From: an uncultured Clostridia bacterium
GTDB lineage: Bacteria; Bacillota; Clostridia; Oscillospirales; Ruminococcaceae
Assembly: GCA_946545645.1 (NCBI GenBank)
Contig: CAMNNQ010000135.1
Span: 1 to 55,836, forward strand
DNA length: 55,836 nt
Direction: 5' to 3'
The translations under genes were made by a program, and so were the position numbers. Below are positions 1 to 9,290 of this stretch, one piece after another; the stretch's first letter is position 1, and each line of letters begins with the position of its first letter. A model generated the notes under the pieces. It was not told the DNA's origin, did not search any database, and saw only the letters and a list, made by a program, of their open reading frames with translations.

Positions 1-62
1 TCAAGGAGAATTTGGGTAATATGACGGAAAGCTGGCAAGCAGATGATGTGCAGAGGCGTTAG
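1..62 (+). CDS. possible 3' end of an upstream gene (partial, doubtful)
   Basis: A reading frame open from base 3 runs to a TAG at 60-62, giving about 19 residues ending in DDVQRR. It points toward the PP2C gene and a bidirectional hairpin lies just beyond it, which fits the tail of a convergent gene. It is too short to recognise. The bases right after it match the terminus of an inverted-repeat element seen near 28.1 kb, so the whole stretch may instead be non-coding repeat DNA. Confidence 0.2.
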   Translation, partial: KENLGNMTESWQADDVQRR

Positions 63-63
63 C

Positions 64-88
64 CGCGGGTCGTGCGGTGTTGCCTTAA
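64..88 (-). repeat. terminus of GGCAACACCGC inverted-repeat element (copy 2, partial)
   Basis: The reverse complement of this stretch begins TAAGGCAACACCGCAC, matching the left terminus TAAAGGCAACACCGCAG at 28072-28087. The plus-strand version GTGCGGTGTTGCC matches that element's right terminus GTGCGGTATTGCC. The other end of this copy would lie inside or left of bases 1-60. This is seen directly, but with only two copies in the window its status as a repeat is inference. Confidence 0.4.
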
Positions 89-100
89 AAAACAACAGAA

Positions 101-146
101 AAAACGGTATATCCTCACCGCTTCAGGCGGGAAGATATACCGTTTT
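101..146. terminator. dispersed GTATATCC hairpin, copy 1; bidirectional terminator
   Basis: The arms AAAACGGTATAT (101-112) and ATATACCGTTTT (135-146) pair perfectly. The stem starts with A and ends with T runs, so it can end transcription in both directions: after the PP2C gene on the minus strand and after any gene entering from the left. Compared with the other five copies, one C-G pair in the stem is flipped to G-C on both arms, a compensatory change that supports the paired structure. Confidence 0.8.
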
Positions 147-172
147 CAATATGTTATTATCTGTGCGGCGTC

Positions 173-1126
173 CTATTCGTCCCTGAATTTCTCCAGATCG
201 GCAAAAAGGCCTGCAAGACTGTCCTCTGATTCTTCGCGCAGCTTGGCGTTGCGGAACCGGACTTCATAGGCGAGACATTCCTGCTGAGCCTTTATGGAGG
301 CTTCGTCCTTGTTCCCGTAAATAGGGTTGCCTGTCAGAGCCTGATATTCTTCAGGGGTGTTCCAGGGTTTTATCCCGACGATGGAGACATTGTCTGTGCT
401 GCCGTTGCGCATCGCCAGTTGACAGAGAGCCTCCAGCTTTTCCGCAAAGGTCATTGAGGTTATCTTCATGGCGATCTCAAATTCGTCTTTGGTGATGAAA
501 TCCGAGAGCCCGTCTGAGCAGATCAGCACAGTATCATCCGGCTGCTCTCCGAAGAGAGACATAAATCTCAGGTGGTCTATATCCGGCTCCTGCAAAACGC
601 TGCCTATGGAGGAGACAATAGCGTTCTGAAATTCGGGCTCAAGATCGGCGACAGAAGTTATCTCGCCGTGATCGTAGAGAAAACGGCTGTATGTCTGGTC
701 TGTTGTAAGCTGGCGTATGCTGCCGTTGACATAGCGGTACATCCGGCTGTCTCCGACATTGTAGCAATTAGCGGTGCCGTCTTCATCTACTGCGAGCATA
801 CACAGAGTCGTCTGCATATTGACAGTATCGTTTGCAGAGACTCCGGCGCGGATGACCTTTCTGTGTACCGAAAGAAGATAGCTGTCGAGATCGACGCTGG
901 AATCGTAATCCAATTGCGCGAGGGAAGAGGTGCAGATCTGGGATGCCAGCTCTCCGGCTTTTTCTCCGCCGACTCCGTCGCAGACAGCAGCGAGAAACGG
1001 CGCAATGCAGACCGAGCCGTAGCCGCCCTTGGTTACGGTGACACGGTTGACCAGCATAGCGTCTTCATTGTTCAGACGGTATTGTCCTTTATCGGTATAG
1101 CCATAGATATAATAATTCATAGGCAT
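173..1126 (-). CDS. PP2C-family serine/threonine protein phosphatase
   Basis: This 317-residue protein is a soluble metal-dependent phosphatase that would remove phosphate from Ser/Thr residues. The family's metal-binding motifs are visible in order: NNEDAM near the N-terminus, AVCDGVGG, VGDSRMY, ICSDGLSD and the final GSTDNVS. Bacterial relatives usually counteract a Hanks-type kinase such as PrkC, but no kinase is present here. A second in-frame ATG at 1120 lies 10 bases after AAGGA, the first ATG only 4, so the start could be either. It is transcribed from its own consensus promoter, divergently from galT, and ends at a bidirectional hairpin. Confidence 0.93.
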   Translation of the reverse strand: MPMNYYIYGYTDKGQYRLNNEDAMLVNRVTVTKGGYGSVCIAPFLAAVCDGVGGEKAGELASQICTSSLAQLDYDSSVDLDSYLLSVHRKVIRAGVSANDTVNMQTTLCMLAVDEDGTANCYNVGDSRMYRYVNGSIRQLTTDQTYSRFLYDHGEITSVADLEPEFQNAIVSSIGSVLQEPDIDHLRFMSLFGEQPDDTVLICSDGLSDFITKDEFEIAMKITSMTFAEKLEALCQLAMRNGSTDNVSIVGIKPWNTPEEYQALTGNPIYGNKDEASIKAQQECLAYEVRFRNAKLREESEDSLAGLFADLEKFRDE

Positions 1127-1150
1127 ACATTCCTTCGCAGATATATAATA

Positions 1151-1179
1151 ATTATATCACGCAATTCAAAAAATGTCAA
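1151..1179 (-). promoter_or_regulatory. sigma-A promoter of the PP2C gene
   Basis: On the minus strand TTGACA (1174-1179) and TATAAT (1151-1156) are separated by exactly 17 bases. Both hexamers are perfect consensus, about 25 bases upstream of the start codon. Confidence 0.88.
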
Positions 1180-1255
1180 TTGCACAAGTCGATTTTTTGT
1201 ACTTTTGAAGCAGAGCGGTGAGAAGGCTTTTGATCTGCCGTGACGTTTTTACTGA

Positions 1256-1284
1256 TTGACAAACAGGCTCAGCAGATGTATAAT
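1256..1284 (+). promoter_or_regulatory. sigma-A promoter of the galT operon
   Basis: TTGACA at 1256-1261 and TATAAT at 1279-1284 have a 17-base spacer, a perfect consensus promoter. It lies about 60 bases upstream of the galT start and diverges from the PP2C promoter. Confidence 0.9.
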
Positions 1285-1344
1285 ATAAAATAGAAGGGTG
1301 TGGCCGGAAGAGGCAGCCCATCATAACGTTAAGGAGTGTCGTGT

Positions 1345-2847
1345 GTGATAAACGAAAGCATCAGAAAGCTGACTGATTATGCCATAAAGACCGGGCTCAT
1401 CGCCGGGGAAGACAGAGACTGGGCTGTAAACCGTATTTTAGAGGCTCTCTGCCTCGATGAGTATGAAGACCCGGGCGAGCTTCCAGAGGCTCCGCTGGAG
1501 GAGATCCTCTCCGAACTGCTGGCTTATGCCTGCGAAAAAGGCCTTTGTCAGGACAGTATCGCCTACCGTGACCTTTTCGATACAAAGCTCATGGGTCTGC
1601 TGACTCCGCGACCTTCAGAGGTCATAAAGCGTTTCCGCAGCCTTTATGAAAGCTCTCCCAAGGAGGCTACCGATTATTTCTATAAGCTCTCGCAGGACAG
1701 CGACTATATCCGCCGCTATCGCATAGAAAAAGATGTCCGCTGGCTGGCTCCGACAGAATACGGCCAGTTGGATATAACTATAAATCTCTCAAAGCCGGAG
1801 AAAGATCCGAAGGCCATAGCCGCAGCGGGCAGAGCAAAGCAGTCCGGCTATCCGAAATGTCTGCTCTGCAAGGAGAATGTCGGCTACGCCGGAAGGCCTG
1901 ACCATCCCGCCAGACAGAATCACCGTGTCATCCCCGTAACGATCAACAACGAGCCCTGGGGGATGCAGTATTCCCCATACGTTTACTATAACGAGCACTG
2001 CATAGTCCTGAATACAAAGCATACACCTATGGTCATCGACAGGGCTGCCTTCTCCAAGCTGCTGGACTTTGTCGGGCAGTTTCCTCACTATTTCGTCGGC
2101 TCAAATGCCGATCTTCCCATAGTCGGCGGGTCGATACTCTCCCATGAGCATTTCCAGGGCGGAGGCTATGAGTTCGCCATGGCAAAGGCTCCCGTGGAGA
2201 AGGAGCTGCGCTTTGAGGGCTTCGAGACAGTCTCGGCAGGCATAGTCAAATGGCCGATGTCGGTCATAAGGCTGCGTTCCAAAGCCAGAGAGAGTCTTAT
2301 TTCTCTGGCAGATAAGCTGCTGGCCCTCTGGAGAGGCTACTCCGACGAGAGCTGCTTCGTCTTTGCTGAGACAGACGGCGAGCCGCATAATACCATTACT
2401 CCCATCGCCCGTATGAGAGGCGGGGAATATGAGCTTGATCTTGTGCTCAGAAACAATATCACTACTGAAGAGCATCCTCTCGGCGTGTTCCATCCCCATG
2501 CCGAGCTGCATCACATAAAAAAAGAGAACATCGGCCTTATCGAAGTAATGGGACTTGCAGTGCTCCCCTCAAGGCTCAAAGGCGAAATGAATGATCTTGC
2601 CGATGCTATGGTCTCCGGGAAGGATATCAGAGCTGACGAGATCCTTTCCAAACACGCGGATTGGGCGGAGGATATCCTTGCCCGCAGAAAAGTCGATGCG
2701 GGGAACATCAGAGAAGTCCTCAGAGAAGAGATAGGCATCGTCTTCTCAAAGGTATTGGAGCACGCAGGCGTGTTCAAGAGAGACGAGAACGGCAGAGCAG
2801 GCTTTATGCGCTTCATCGTCAGCGCCGGCGGATATGAGCTCCGATAA
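1345..2847 (+). CDS. galT: UDP-glucose--hexose-1-phosphate uridylyltransferase, Firmicutes type
   Basis: The protein exchanges galactose-1-phosphate for glucose-1-phosphate on UDP-glucose in the Leloir pathway. About 500 residues is the usual length of the Firmicutes GalT class, and the conserved block with FVGSNADLPIVGGS followed by SHEHFQGG is present. I place the start at GTG 1345 because AAGGAG at 1331-1336 is 8 bases upstream; an upstream in-frame GTG at 1336 overlaps that ribosome binding site. It is first in an operon with a PIG-L deacetylase and a YfhO-like membrane protein, so it may supply UDP-galactose for surface glycans as well as catabolise galactose. Confidence 0.93.
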   Translation: MINESIRKLTDYAIKTGLIAGEDRDWAVNRILEALCLDEYEDPGELPEAPLEEILSELLAYACEKGLCQDSIAYRDLFDTKLMGLLTPRPSEVIKRFRSLYESSPKEATDYFYKLSQDSDYIRRYRIEKDVRWLAPTEYGQLDITINLSKPEKDPKAIAAAGRAKQSGYPKCLLCKENVGYAGRPDHPARQNHRVIPVTINNEPWGMQYSPYVYYNEHCIVLNTKHTPMVIDRAAFSKLLDFVGQFPHYFVGSNADLPIVGGSILSHEHFQGGGYEFAMAKAPVEKELRFEGFETVSAGIVKWPMSVIRLRSKARESLISLADKLLALWRGYSDESCFVFAETDGEPHNTITPIARMRGGEYELDLVLRNNITTEEHPLGVFHPHAELHHIKKENIGLIEVMGLAVLPSRLKGEMNDLADAMVSGKDIRADEILSKHADWAEDILARRKVDAGNIREVLREEIGIVFSKVLEHAGVFKRDENGRAGFMRFIVSAGGYELR

Positions 2848-2870
2848 ATCGGCAGCAAAGAAGGGTGTCT

Positions 2871-3650
2871 ATGATAAAGAGAAAAAGAAAACGTACTTTC
2901 TGGGATCAGAGCAGGACAGCACTGGCTTTGGAGGGCTCTATGCTGGTGGCGCTCATAGTCGGGATAGCCTTCTCGATAGTAACGCTGGTATTCTATATGA
3001 GAGCCCGTAATGCGCACAGCGTCGATATGCTGACAAGAGATAAGATAATCAAGGTCAACAGCAGGAATGCCGATAAGCTGATGATCGTCGCGCACCCGGA
3101 CGACGACGCTCTCTGGGGCGGGGCGCATCTTATGGAGGGAGGATGGCTCGTCGTCTGCATAACCAACGGCAGGAACGAGACACGGAGCGAAGAATTCTAT
3201 AAGGTCATAGAAGCCTCCGGAAATACTCCTCTGATACTGGAATATCCGGATAAGGTCAATTTCAAGCGGGATAACTGGGATCAGGTCATCGAAGGGATAA
3301 AGTGCGATGTGTCGCTGCTGGTGGGCTATAAGAAATGGACTCAGATCGCTACCCATAATCCGGAGGGGGAATACGGCCATATCCACCATAATATGACATC
3401 CCCCATAGTTGCGCAGGCCTGTATAGATCATGGCTGTGAGGATAAGCTCTGGTATTTTGCCAGGTATTTTACTAAGGCCAGAGCAGATGAGGTAACACCG
3501 GGCCTTGTGCAGCTCTCAGACGAGCAGGTGGATTTCAAGAAATATCTGCTTTCGTTCTATAAATCTCAGCGAAGCACAACAGAAAGATTTATGCATACGG
3601 TCCCCTATGAGAACTGGATAAAGGCGACTGATTGGAGAGATGAGGATTGA
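2871..3650 (+). CDS. PIG-L/LmbE-family deacetylase with N-terminal membrane anchor
   Basis: PIG-L family enzymes are zinc-dependent deacetylases of N-acetylglucosamine-type sugars. The metal-binding motif AHPDDD is at about residue 75, and HIHHN later in the protein may supply further metal ligands. A basic N-terminus is followed by one hydrophobic segment at about residues 25-43, so the enzyme domain is probably outside the membrane. ATG 2871 is preferred: GAAGG sits 6 bases upstream, while the in-frame GTG at 2865 is part of that region. It overlaps the next gene by 4 bases, so the two are translationally coupled. Confidence 0.85.
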   Translation: MIKRKRKRTFWDQSRTALALEGSMLVALIVGIAFSIVTLVFYMRARNAHSVDMLTRDKIIKVNSRNADKLMIVAHPDDDALWGGAHLMEGGWLVVCITNGRNETRSEEFYKVIEASGNTPLILEYPDKVNFKRDNWDQVIEGIKCDVSLLVGYKKWTQIATHNPEGEYGHIHHNMTSPIVAQACIDHGCEDKLWYFARYFTKARADEVTPGLVQLSDEQVDFKKYLLSFYKSQRSTTERFMHTVPYENWIKATDWRDED

Positions 3651-6202
3651 AAACAGGCAGAAGGCTGGACCGCAGGGATCATAAGATACTCCTCGCCGCG
3701 GCGATCTTCTATATCGTCTGCATCGCGGTCTATACCAGATTTTTCAGTCAGACCTTCGGTTCGACCCTCGATTGGTCGAACCAGCATTTTGCCATACCCG
3801 ATCTTCTGAGAAAACGGTTTTACGAAACAGGCGAGCTGTTCCCCAGCTTTGCGCCGAATATCGGCGCGGGAGAGAATATCTATGTCCTCTCCTACTATGG
3901 GCTCTACTCGCCTGTTATAATGCTGTCTTATCTTCTGCCTTTCGTTTCTATGGCGGTGTATATACAGGTCTCATCGGCTGTACTTGCTTATCTGGGCGGA
4001 GCGCTTTTCTACCGCTTCGCAAAAAAGCATTTCTCCGGGAAGATCCCTGTGCTGCTTCTGGCGGGATATCTTCTTGCAGCTCCGGTGTTTCTGCATTCGC
4101 ATCGCCATATAATGTTCGTCAACTATCTGCCCTTCCTGATACTCGCCCTTGAAGCCTGCGATAGCTTCTTTGAAGGCAGGGGAGGTACAAAGCTGACCTT
4201 CTGGTGTCTGATGATGATACTGACGAGCTGGTTCTTCAGCGTTTCCGGGCTGCTGGCAGTAACCGCTTACGGTATATACAGATACCTTAAAACAAAAGGC
4301 AGCTTCAGACTGTCAGACTTTGCAAAGGCCGGAGCCGGCTTCGCGCTGCGTATAATAACAGCCGTTATGCTGGCGGGAGTCCTCCTTCTTCCGACAATTT
4401 ATGTCCTGCTTTCCGGAAGAGACGATACCAACCGTGTCCTTGAAACGGCCGATCTGATACCTCTGCCGAGATTTTCCGGGCTGGGCTTTTCCTCTTATTC
4501 AATGGGGCTCGGGTGTATGGCTCTGCTGGGGATAGTTGTCGCTGTCGCAGCCAAAGACAAGGCCAGAAGGTTTCTGGGGATCGTCATAGCTTTGCTCATA
4601 AGCGTCCCTCTTCTGACTTATATCCTAAACGGGACGATGTATATCGACTATAAGGTGCTTATCCCCTTTATGCCGCTGACATTGCTGCTCTGCGGCGAGC
4701 TCCTTGAAGACATCGAGGCCGACAGGCTGACAAAGAAGCATATCATCGCGGCTCTCATCGTGTTCGCTCTGTCATATATCCTCTCCAAGCGGGATGCTGT
4801 CAACCTTGTGGCTGTCGGCGGGGATATGCTGGTAGTCTGCATTGCCGCAGGGCTGATGTTCAAAAAGGGAGACAAGCGGGGCTTTACTGTCGCTATGGTG
4901 CTGGTGCCCTTTATTTCCTCTGCCGCAGTGAATTCTACAGATGAGCCTATGCTCTTTGAGGATATCAGGGCAGCCGACCCCGAAGCCTGCCGCTCGCTGA
5001 GCCGCTATATCGAGGATGACCCCGATCTCTGGCGCACAGCTCTCGCTGAGAACAGGCACAACAGCGCCAATATCGTTACCACTCCCGCCCATTACAGCGC
5101 CTATATCTATTCCTCGATACACCATAAAGGCTACAACGATTTCTATTTCAATGTCATGAACAACGAGAACGAGTACCGCAATTCCGCGCTGACGACCCGC
5201 TCTCAGAACCCGATGTTCGAGATATTCATGTCCAACAGATATCTTTATTCCGAATCCACGGAGGTGCCCTTCGGATATGAAAAGGTGGCGGAGGAAGACG
5301 GCATAACACTGTTCCGCACAGAATATGCCCTGCCTTTCGGGCGCTGCAAGCCGCAGCTCGGAGAGGATGTCTTTGACAAGCTCTCGAACCCCGAGAAAAT
5401 GGAAGCTCTGCTGAAATATACCGTAGTCGGGACAGGCGGGGAGTTCCAGGGGAGTGTCGGGGAAGTCTCGGAGCTCCGGCTCCCGGAGCACAGCGCCGTA
5501 ACTCCCACAGACAGCGGCTATCATATCGTCTCCGAGGAGGAGTTCACCATAGAGCACGTCCCGCTGGGATTTACGGTCCCGGAGGGCAAGCTGTTGGTGC
5601 TGGAACTGGAATGTGACAACACTGCTCCCCCCCGGGAGGATGTCAAGCTGACGGTGAACGGCGTCGGGAACAAGCTCACTGCCCCGGATTGGAAATACTA
5701 TAACCACAACACGACTTTTACCTATGTACTTCCCCCTCAGAACGGCAAGGCTCTGAATGAACTCTCCATGACCTTTACCGCCGGGGATTATCTTTTCAGC
5801 AAGCTGCGGATCTGTCTGATGGATTATCCTTACACCGCCCACGAGACCGATGCTCTGCACATTGATAAGTCTGTTTCAAGGGGCGACCGCTTTACCGGCA
5901 GCATAAACTGCACAGAAGACAGTTGGTTCGAGCTCTGCTTCCCCTATGACGAGGGCTTCACTATAACCGTTGACGGCAGGGAGCAGGAATATGAGTGTGT
6001 CGATAAGACTTTCATAGGCTTTGAGCTCAGAAAGGGTCAGCATACTATCGACATCCGCTATAAAGCGCCGCTGCTGGATAAGGGCAAGCTGCTCTCTGCG
6101 ATCGGCGCCGTACTGTTCGCGCTGCTGGCAGCGGCAGATATTGCAGCCCGCAGGCTCAAAAAGGATCAGTCTCTCGAAAAAGCCGGCAATAATGCAGGAT
6201 AA
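3647..6202 (+). CDS. YfhO-family multi-pass membrane protein
   Basis: This 851-residue protein has a membrane-embedded N-terminal half with many hydrophobic helices and a large soluble C-terminal half before a final membrane helix. This layout, and the early SYYGLYSP stretch, match the YfhO family (DUF6044-like GT-C glycosyltransferases), some of which glycosylate lipoteichoic acid in Bacillus. The acceptor here is unknown. It starts at TTG 3647, overlapping the deacetylase stop by 4 bases. With galT and a PIG-L deacetylase it suggests a surface-glycan module. The family call is from overall layout rather than a diagnostic catalytic motif. Confidence 0.75.
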   Translation: MKTGRRLDRRDHKILLAAAIFYIVCIAVYTRFFSQTFGSTLDWSNQHFAIPDLLRKRFYETGELFPSFAPNIGAGENIYVLSYYGLYSPVIMLSYLLPFVSMAVYIQVSSAVLAYLGGALFYRFAKKHFSGKIPVLLLAGYLLAAPVFLHSHRHIMFVNYLPFLILALEACDSFFEGRGGTKLTFWCLMMILTSWFFSVSGLLAVTAYGIYRYLKTKGSFRLSDFAKAGAGFALRIITAVMLAGVLLLPTIYVLLSGRDDTNRVLETADLIPLPRFSGLGFSSYSMGLGCMALLGIVVAVAAKDKARRFLGIVIALLISVPLLTYILNGTMYIDYKVLIPFMPLTLLLCGELLEDIEADRLTKKHIIAALIVFALSYILSKRDAVNLVAVGGDMLVVCIAAGLMFKKGDKRGFTVAMVLVPFISSAAVNSTDEPMLFEDIRAADPEACRSLSRYIEDDPDLWRTALAENRHNSANIVTTPAHYSAYIYSSIHHKGYNDFYFNVMNNENEYRNSALTTRSQNPMFEIFMSNRYLYSESTEVPFGYEKVAEEDGITLFRTEYALPFGRCKPQLGEDVFDKLSNPEKMEALLKYTVVGTGGEFQGSVGEVSELRLPEHSAVTPTDSGYHIVSEEEFTIEHVPLGFTVPEGKLLVLELECDNTAPPREDVKLTVNGVGNKLTAPDWKYYNHNTTFTYVLPPQNGKALNELSMTFTAGDYLFSKLRICLMDYPYTAHETDALHIDKSVSRGDRFTGSINCTEDSWFELCFPYDEGFTITVDGREQEYECVDKTFIGFELRKGQHTIDIRYKAPLLDKGKLLSAIGAVLFALLAAADIAARRLKKDQSLEKAGNNAG

Positions 6203-6235
6203 CAGATCGCTGCGCGGCAACGGGGCAAAGGTGTG

Positions 6236-6275
6236 AAAAATGGGTATTCCCCCGTTAGGGGGAATACCCATTTTA
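6236..6275. terminator. bidirectional terminator between yfhO-like and XRE genes
   Basis: AAAATGGGTATTCCCCC and GGGGGAATACCCATTTT form a perfect long stem with a 4-base loop, A-rich before and T-rich after. It lies between two convergent genes. It has the same style as the GTATATCC hairpin family but a different stem sequence. Confidence 0.88.
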
Positions 6276-6305
6276 TGTTGGGAACTGTTCGTGCAGCAGC
6301 CCGGC

Positions 6306-7298
6306 TTACTTTTTGTGATTGATCCTCTTCTGGAGCTCAGCCACAGCCGGAGTAAGAACACCGCCGACAGCCGGGATGATCCAGCTATAGTTCCAGTTGT
6401 TCCTGATGAAGCTGACAGCGAGGAACACACCGATCACGATGACCCAGTAGATCATGACCAGATTTATGCCGTTCTCACGTATATCTTTTTCTGTGCGGGA
6501 GTAGTCGCCTTCTTCAAGGAGCTTTTCAAAGCCGCTCTTGATCGTCGCGGATCTGACAAGGAGCCATACTCCGAAGGATATGAAGAGAAGCATTACGCAA
6601 ACGCCGATAGCTCCAAGAAGAGTCTCGTAGTCCCCGCCCTTTTTCTCGCCGATGATGCCCATTATTATCAGTACAGGGACACCTATGATGCAGAGGATGA
6701 CTCCGAAGGTCAGAGCTCTGTTGTAGACCGGGCGGTACTGCTCAGAGCGTTCTTTTGTCATGCCTTCTACTCCGTAGGCTGTGTCGATATTCTCCTTGTC
6801 CAGAAATGAGAACCTCTCGGTGAAGTGAGATGTGCTGATAAAGAGGCCGACAGCTCCGGAAATGATGAGGAGCATGATGCCTACCCCTGCGCCGGCTAAT
6901 ATGTCGTTATTGTAGATCTCTGAGAGAGCTCCCAGCATGAGCATAGGTATAACGGAGAGGACGCAGAGGAAAGAACCCAGCGCGATCTTTCCGGCATAGC
7001 GACGATTCTCTGCCAGGTATTCGTTGGCTTCCTCCATGCTTACCTGCCTGAGGGGAGGCTCGGAGGAGCTGTCCTCGGTCATGGAGAAGTCCGCCTCTTC
7101 GATGCTGTCTTTTAAAAGGTAATCTGTGCTGACCCCGAAGATCTCGCTGAGGGCGATTATCTTATTAAGGTCCGGGACAGACTGTGCGCTCTCCCATTTG
7201 GAAACAGACTGGCGGCTGACTCCTATCTTTTCTGCCAGTTCCTCCTGCGAGAGGCCGCTGCGCTTTCTGAGATCAATTATTTTGTCTGCAAGTATCAT
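6306..7298 (-). CDS. XRE-family transcriptional regulator with C-terminal membrane domain
   Basis: The N-terminus is a Cro/CI-type helix-turn-helix ([20 protein letters not shown] at about residues 15-34). After a polar linker there are about six hydrophobic segments, so the DNA-binding domain is tethered to the membrane. This architecture is common in Clostridia, with no well-established signal. ATG 7298 is chosen because AAAGGA is 8-9 bases upstream; the frame extends 16 codons further without a binding site. Two AACCGGC repeats upstream may be its operator. Confidence 0.85.
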   Translation of the reverse strand: MILADKIIDLRKRSGLSQEELAEKIGVSRQSVSKWESAQSVPDLNKIIALSEIFGVSTDYLLKDSIEEADFSMTEDSSSEPPLRQVSMEEANEYLAENRRYAGKIALGSFLCVLSVIPMLMLGALSEIYNNDILAGAGVGIMLLIISGAVGLFISTSHFTERFSFLDKENIDTAYGVEGMTKERSEQYRPVYNRALTFGVILCIIGVPVLIIMGIIGEKKGGDYETLLGAIGVCVMLLFISFGVWLLVRSATIKSGFEKLLEEGDYSRTEKDIRENGINLVMIYWVIVIGVFLAVSFIRNNWNYSWIIPAVGGVLTPAVAELQKRINHKK

Positions 7299-7372
7299 AG
7301 CTCTTATCCTTTCTTTCGGGCTTGCCCGTTTCTTTGATAACAGCATATCATTTTTTCGGGTTGCAGTCCACC

Positions 7373-7400
7373 AACCGGCCTTTTCAATTTGTCAACCGGC
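7373..7400 (-). promoter_or_regulatory. candidate operator: AACCGGC repeats upstream of XRE gene
   Basis: AACCGGC occurs at 7373-7379 and 7394-7400, exactly 21 bp (two helical turns) apart, between the aspS stop and the XRE start. The flanks also contain GGTTG...CAACC inverted pairs. Direct repeats on one helix face suit an HTH autoregulator, but no clear promoter hexamers were found here, so this is a weak inference. Confidence 0.3.
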
Positions 7401-7437
7401 AGTTGCACTTGGTTGCGGACCGCGCAATTACGAGGTT

Positions 7438-9237
7438 TCATGCCTCTTCAGGGGCGTCTTTCTTCTCGGAGAGCTTGAGGGCGATATGGAGCTCGTCAAG
7501 CTGCTTCGGGTCAACGGAAGAGGGGCATTCGCTCATAAGCTCGCTGGCATTCTGAACCTTCGGGAATGCTACGACATCGCGGAGAGAGTCAGCTCCGCAC
7601 ATTATCATAGTGATACGGTCGAGGCCGATACCCATTCCGCCGTGAGGAGGAGCAGCATAGCGGTAAGCGTCAACGAGGAAACCGAACTTGGCTTCGATCT
7701 CTTCGTCGGTCATGCCGAGAGCTTCAAACATCTTCTGCTGGAGCTCAAAGTCTGTGATACGCATAGAGCCGGATGAGAGCTCGGTGCCGTTCAGAACCAG
7801 ATCCCAGGCCTTGGCTCTTACATTTGCCGGGTCAGTGTCCAGGTATTCAAGACATTCTTCCATAGGCATAGTGAAGGGATGATGAGCGGCTACCCAGGTG
7901 CCGTTATCCTCATCGAACTCAAAGAAAGGCATCTCGGTTATCCAGAGGAAGTTATGCTTGCTCTCGTCGATGACACCCAGACGCTTGCCTGCGATAAGTC
8001 TGATAGCGCCCAGAGTCGGGAGAACTACCTTGTTCTTGTCGGCGCAGATCAGCACGAGGTCGCCCTGCTTGGCGCCGACCGCTCCGAGGACAGCCTCCAG
8101 CTCGCCGTCCTTCAGGAATTTCTTGAAGGAGCAGTTGGGCTCGTCTGCCCAGCGGATATAAGCGAGGCCCTTTGCACCGATGCCCTTGGCGTGCTCGATG
8201 AGCTTGTCGATCTCTTTTCTGGTGTAAGTCTCGGCGCCGCCCTCAACATTGATGGCTCTTACTGAGCCGCCGCCGGCCAGCGCATCCTTGAATACGACAA
8301 AGTCGATATCCTTTACAGTTTCGGAGATATCCTGTATCTCAAAGCCGAAGCGGGTGTCAGGCTTATCTGAGCCAAAGCGGTTCATGGAATCCGCAAAGGT
8401 CAGGCGGGGGAGAGGCAGAGAGATCTCTTCTCCGAGTATCTCCTTGAAGAGCCTTGCCATATAGCCCTCGACACAGGCCTGGATATCCTCAGCGTCTACG
8501 AAGGACATCTCAAGGTCTACCTGAGTGAATTCAGGCTGACGGTCGGCACGGAGGTCTTCGTCGCGGAAGCAGCGAGCCAACTGAACATATCTGTCGTAGC
8601 CGGAGATCATGAGAAGCTGCTTGTAGATCTGCGGAGACTGGGGCAGCGCATAGAACTTGCCCTCGTGGACTCTGGAGGGAACGAGATAGTCTCTTGCGCC
8701 CTCGGGAGTCGATTTCATCATCATCGGGGTCTCGATCTCCAGAAAACCGTTCTCATAGAAGTATTCTCTTGTTACTCTTGCGATATTATGGCGCATGATG
8801 AGATTGCGCTGGAGCTTGGGGTTTCTAAGGTCGAGATAGCGGTATTTCAGCTTCAGCTCATCGCGGACATTGTCGGAATTCGTTACTTCAAAGGGGGTAG
8901 TCTCGGCCCTTGAGAGGATACGGAGATCCTCGACAAAGATCTCGAGATGGCCTGTGGGGAGCTTATCGTTCTTGCTCTCGCGCTCGACTACCTTGCCCTT
9001 GGCCATAAGGACATACTCGCCTCTGACCTGCTCGGCCTTTTCAAATACAGCCGGGTCGGACTTATCGTTGAACATAAGCTGGACAACGCCTGTCCTGTCC
9101 CGCAGGACGATGAAGATAACGCCGCCCTTGTTCCTAACTCTCTCGGCAAAGCCGCAGACAACCGCCTCGCTGCCGATCTCGCTGACCTCTCCGCAGTAAA
9201 CTGTACGGCGGAGGGAGCCCATTGTGTCAAGTTTCAT
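7438..9237 (-). CDS. aspS: aspartyl-tRNA synthetase
   Basis: A class II synthetase that charges tRNA-Asp with aspartate. At 599 residues it is the bacterial-type enzyme with an N-terminal anticodon-binding OB fold and the inserted GAD domain. Visible motifs are SPQIYKQLLM, CFRDEDLRADRQPEFTQ (motif 2) and GGMGIGLDRI (motif 3). It is last in the minus-strand hisS unit, 53 bases after the previous gene with no terminator between, so it is probably under the hisS T-box. Whether it also charges tRNA-Asn cannot be told from this. Confidence 0.96.
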   Translation of the reverse strand: MKLDTMGSLRRTVYCGEVSEIGSEAVVCGFAERVRNKGGVIFIVLRDRTGVVQLMFNDKSDPAVFEKAEQVRGEYVLMAKGKVVERESKNDKLPTGHLEIFVEDLRILSRAETTPFEVTNSDNVRDELKLKYRYLDLRNPKLQRNLIMRHNIARVTREYFYENGFLEIETPMMMKSTPEGARDYLVPSRVHEGKFYALPQSPQIYKQLLMISGYDRYVQLARCFRDEDLRADRQPEFTQVDLEMSFVDAEDIQACVEGYMARLFKEILGEEISLPLPRLTFADSMNRFGSDKPDTRFGFEIQDISETVKDIDFVVFKDALAGGGSVRAINVEGGAETYTRKEIDKLIEHAKGIGAKGLAYIRWADEPNCSFKKFLKDGELEAVLGAVGAKQGDLVLICADKNKVVLPTLGAIRLIAGKRLGVIDESKHNFLWITEMPFFEFDEDNGTWVAAHHPFTMPMEECLEYLDTDPANVRAKAWDLVLNGTELSSGSMRITDFELQQKMFEALGMTDEEIEAKFGFLVDAYRYAAPPHGGMGIGLDRITMIMCGADSLRDVVAFPKVQNASELMSECPSSVDPKQLDELHIALKLSEKKDAPEEA

Positions 9238-9290
9238 ATGATTTCCTCTTTCCTGTAATACTTGCTTGATTTATGTTTCCCACAAAGGGG

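Noticed and set aside
4772-5860. 362-codon minus-strand frame opposite the YfhO-like gene
   Set aside because: Antisense shadow with no start signals; the plus-strand frame has clear membrane-protein structure and operon coupling.
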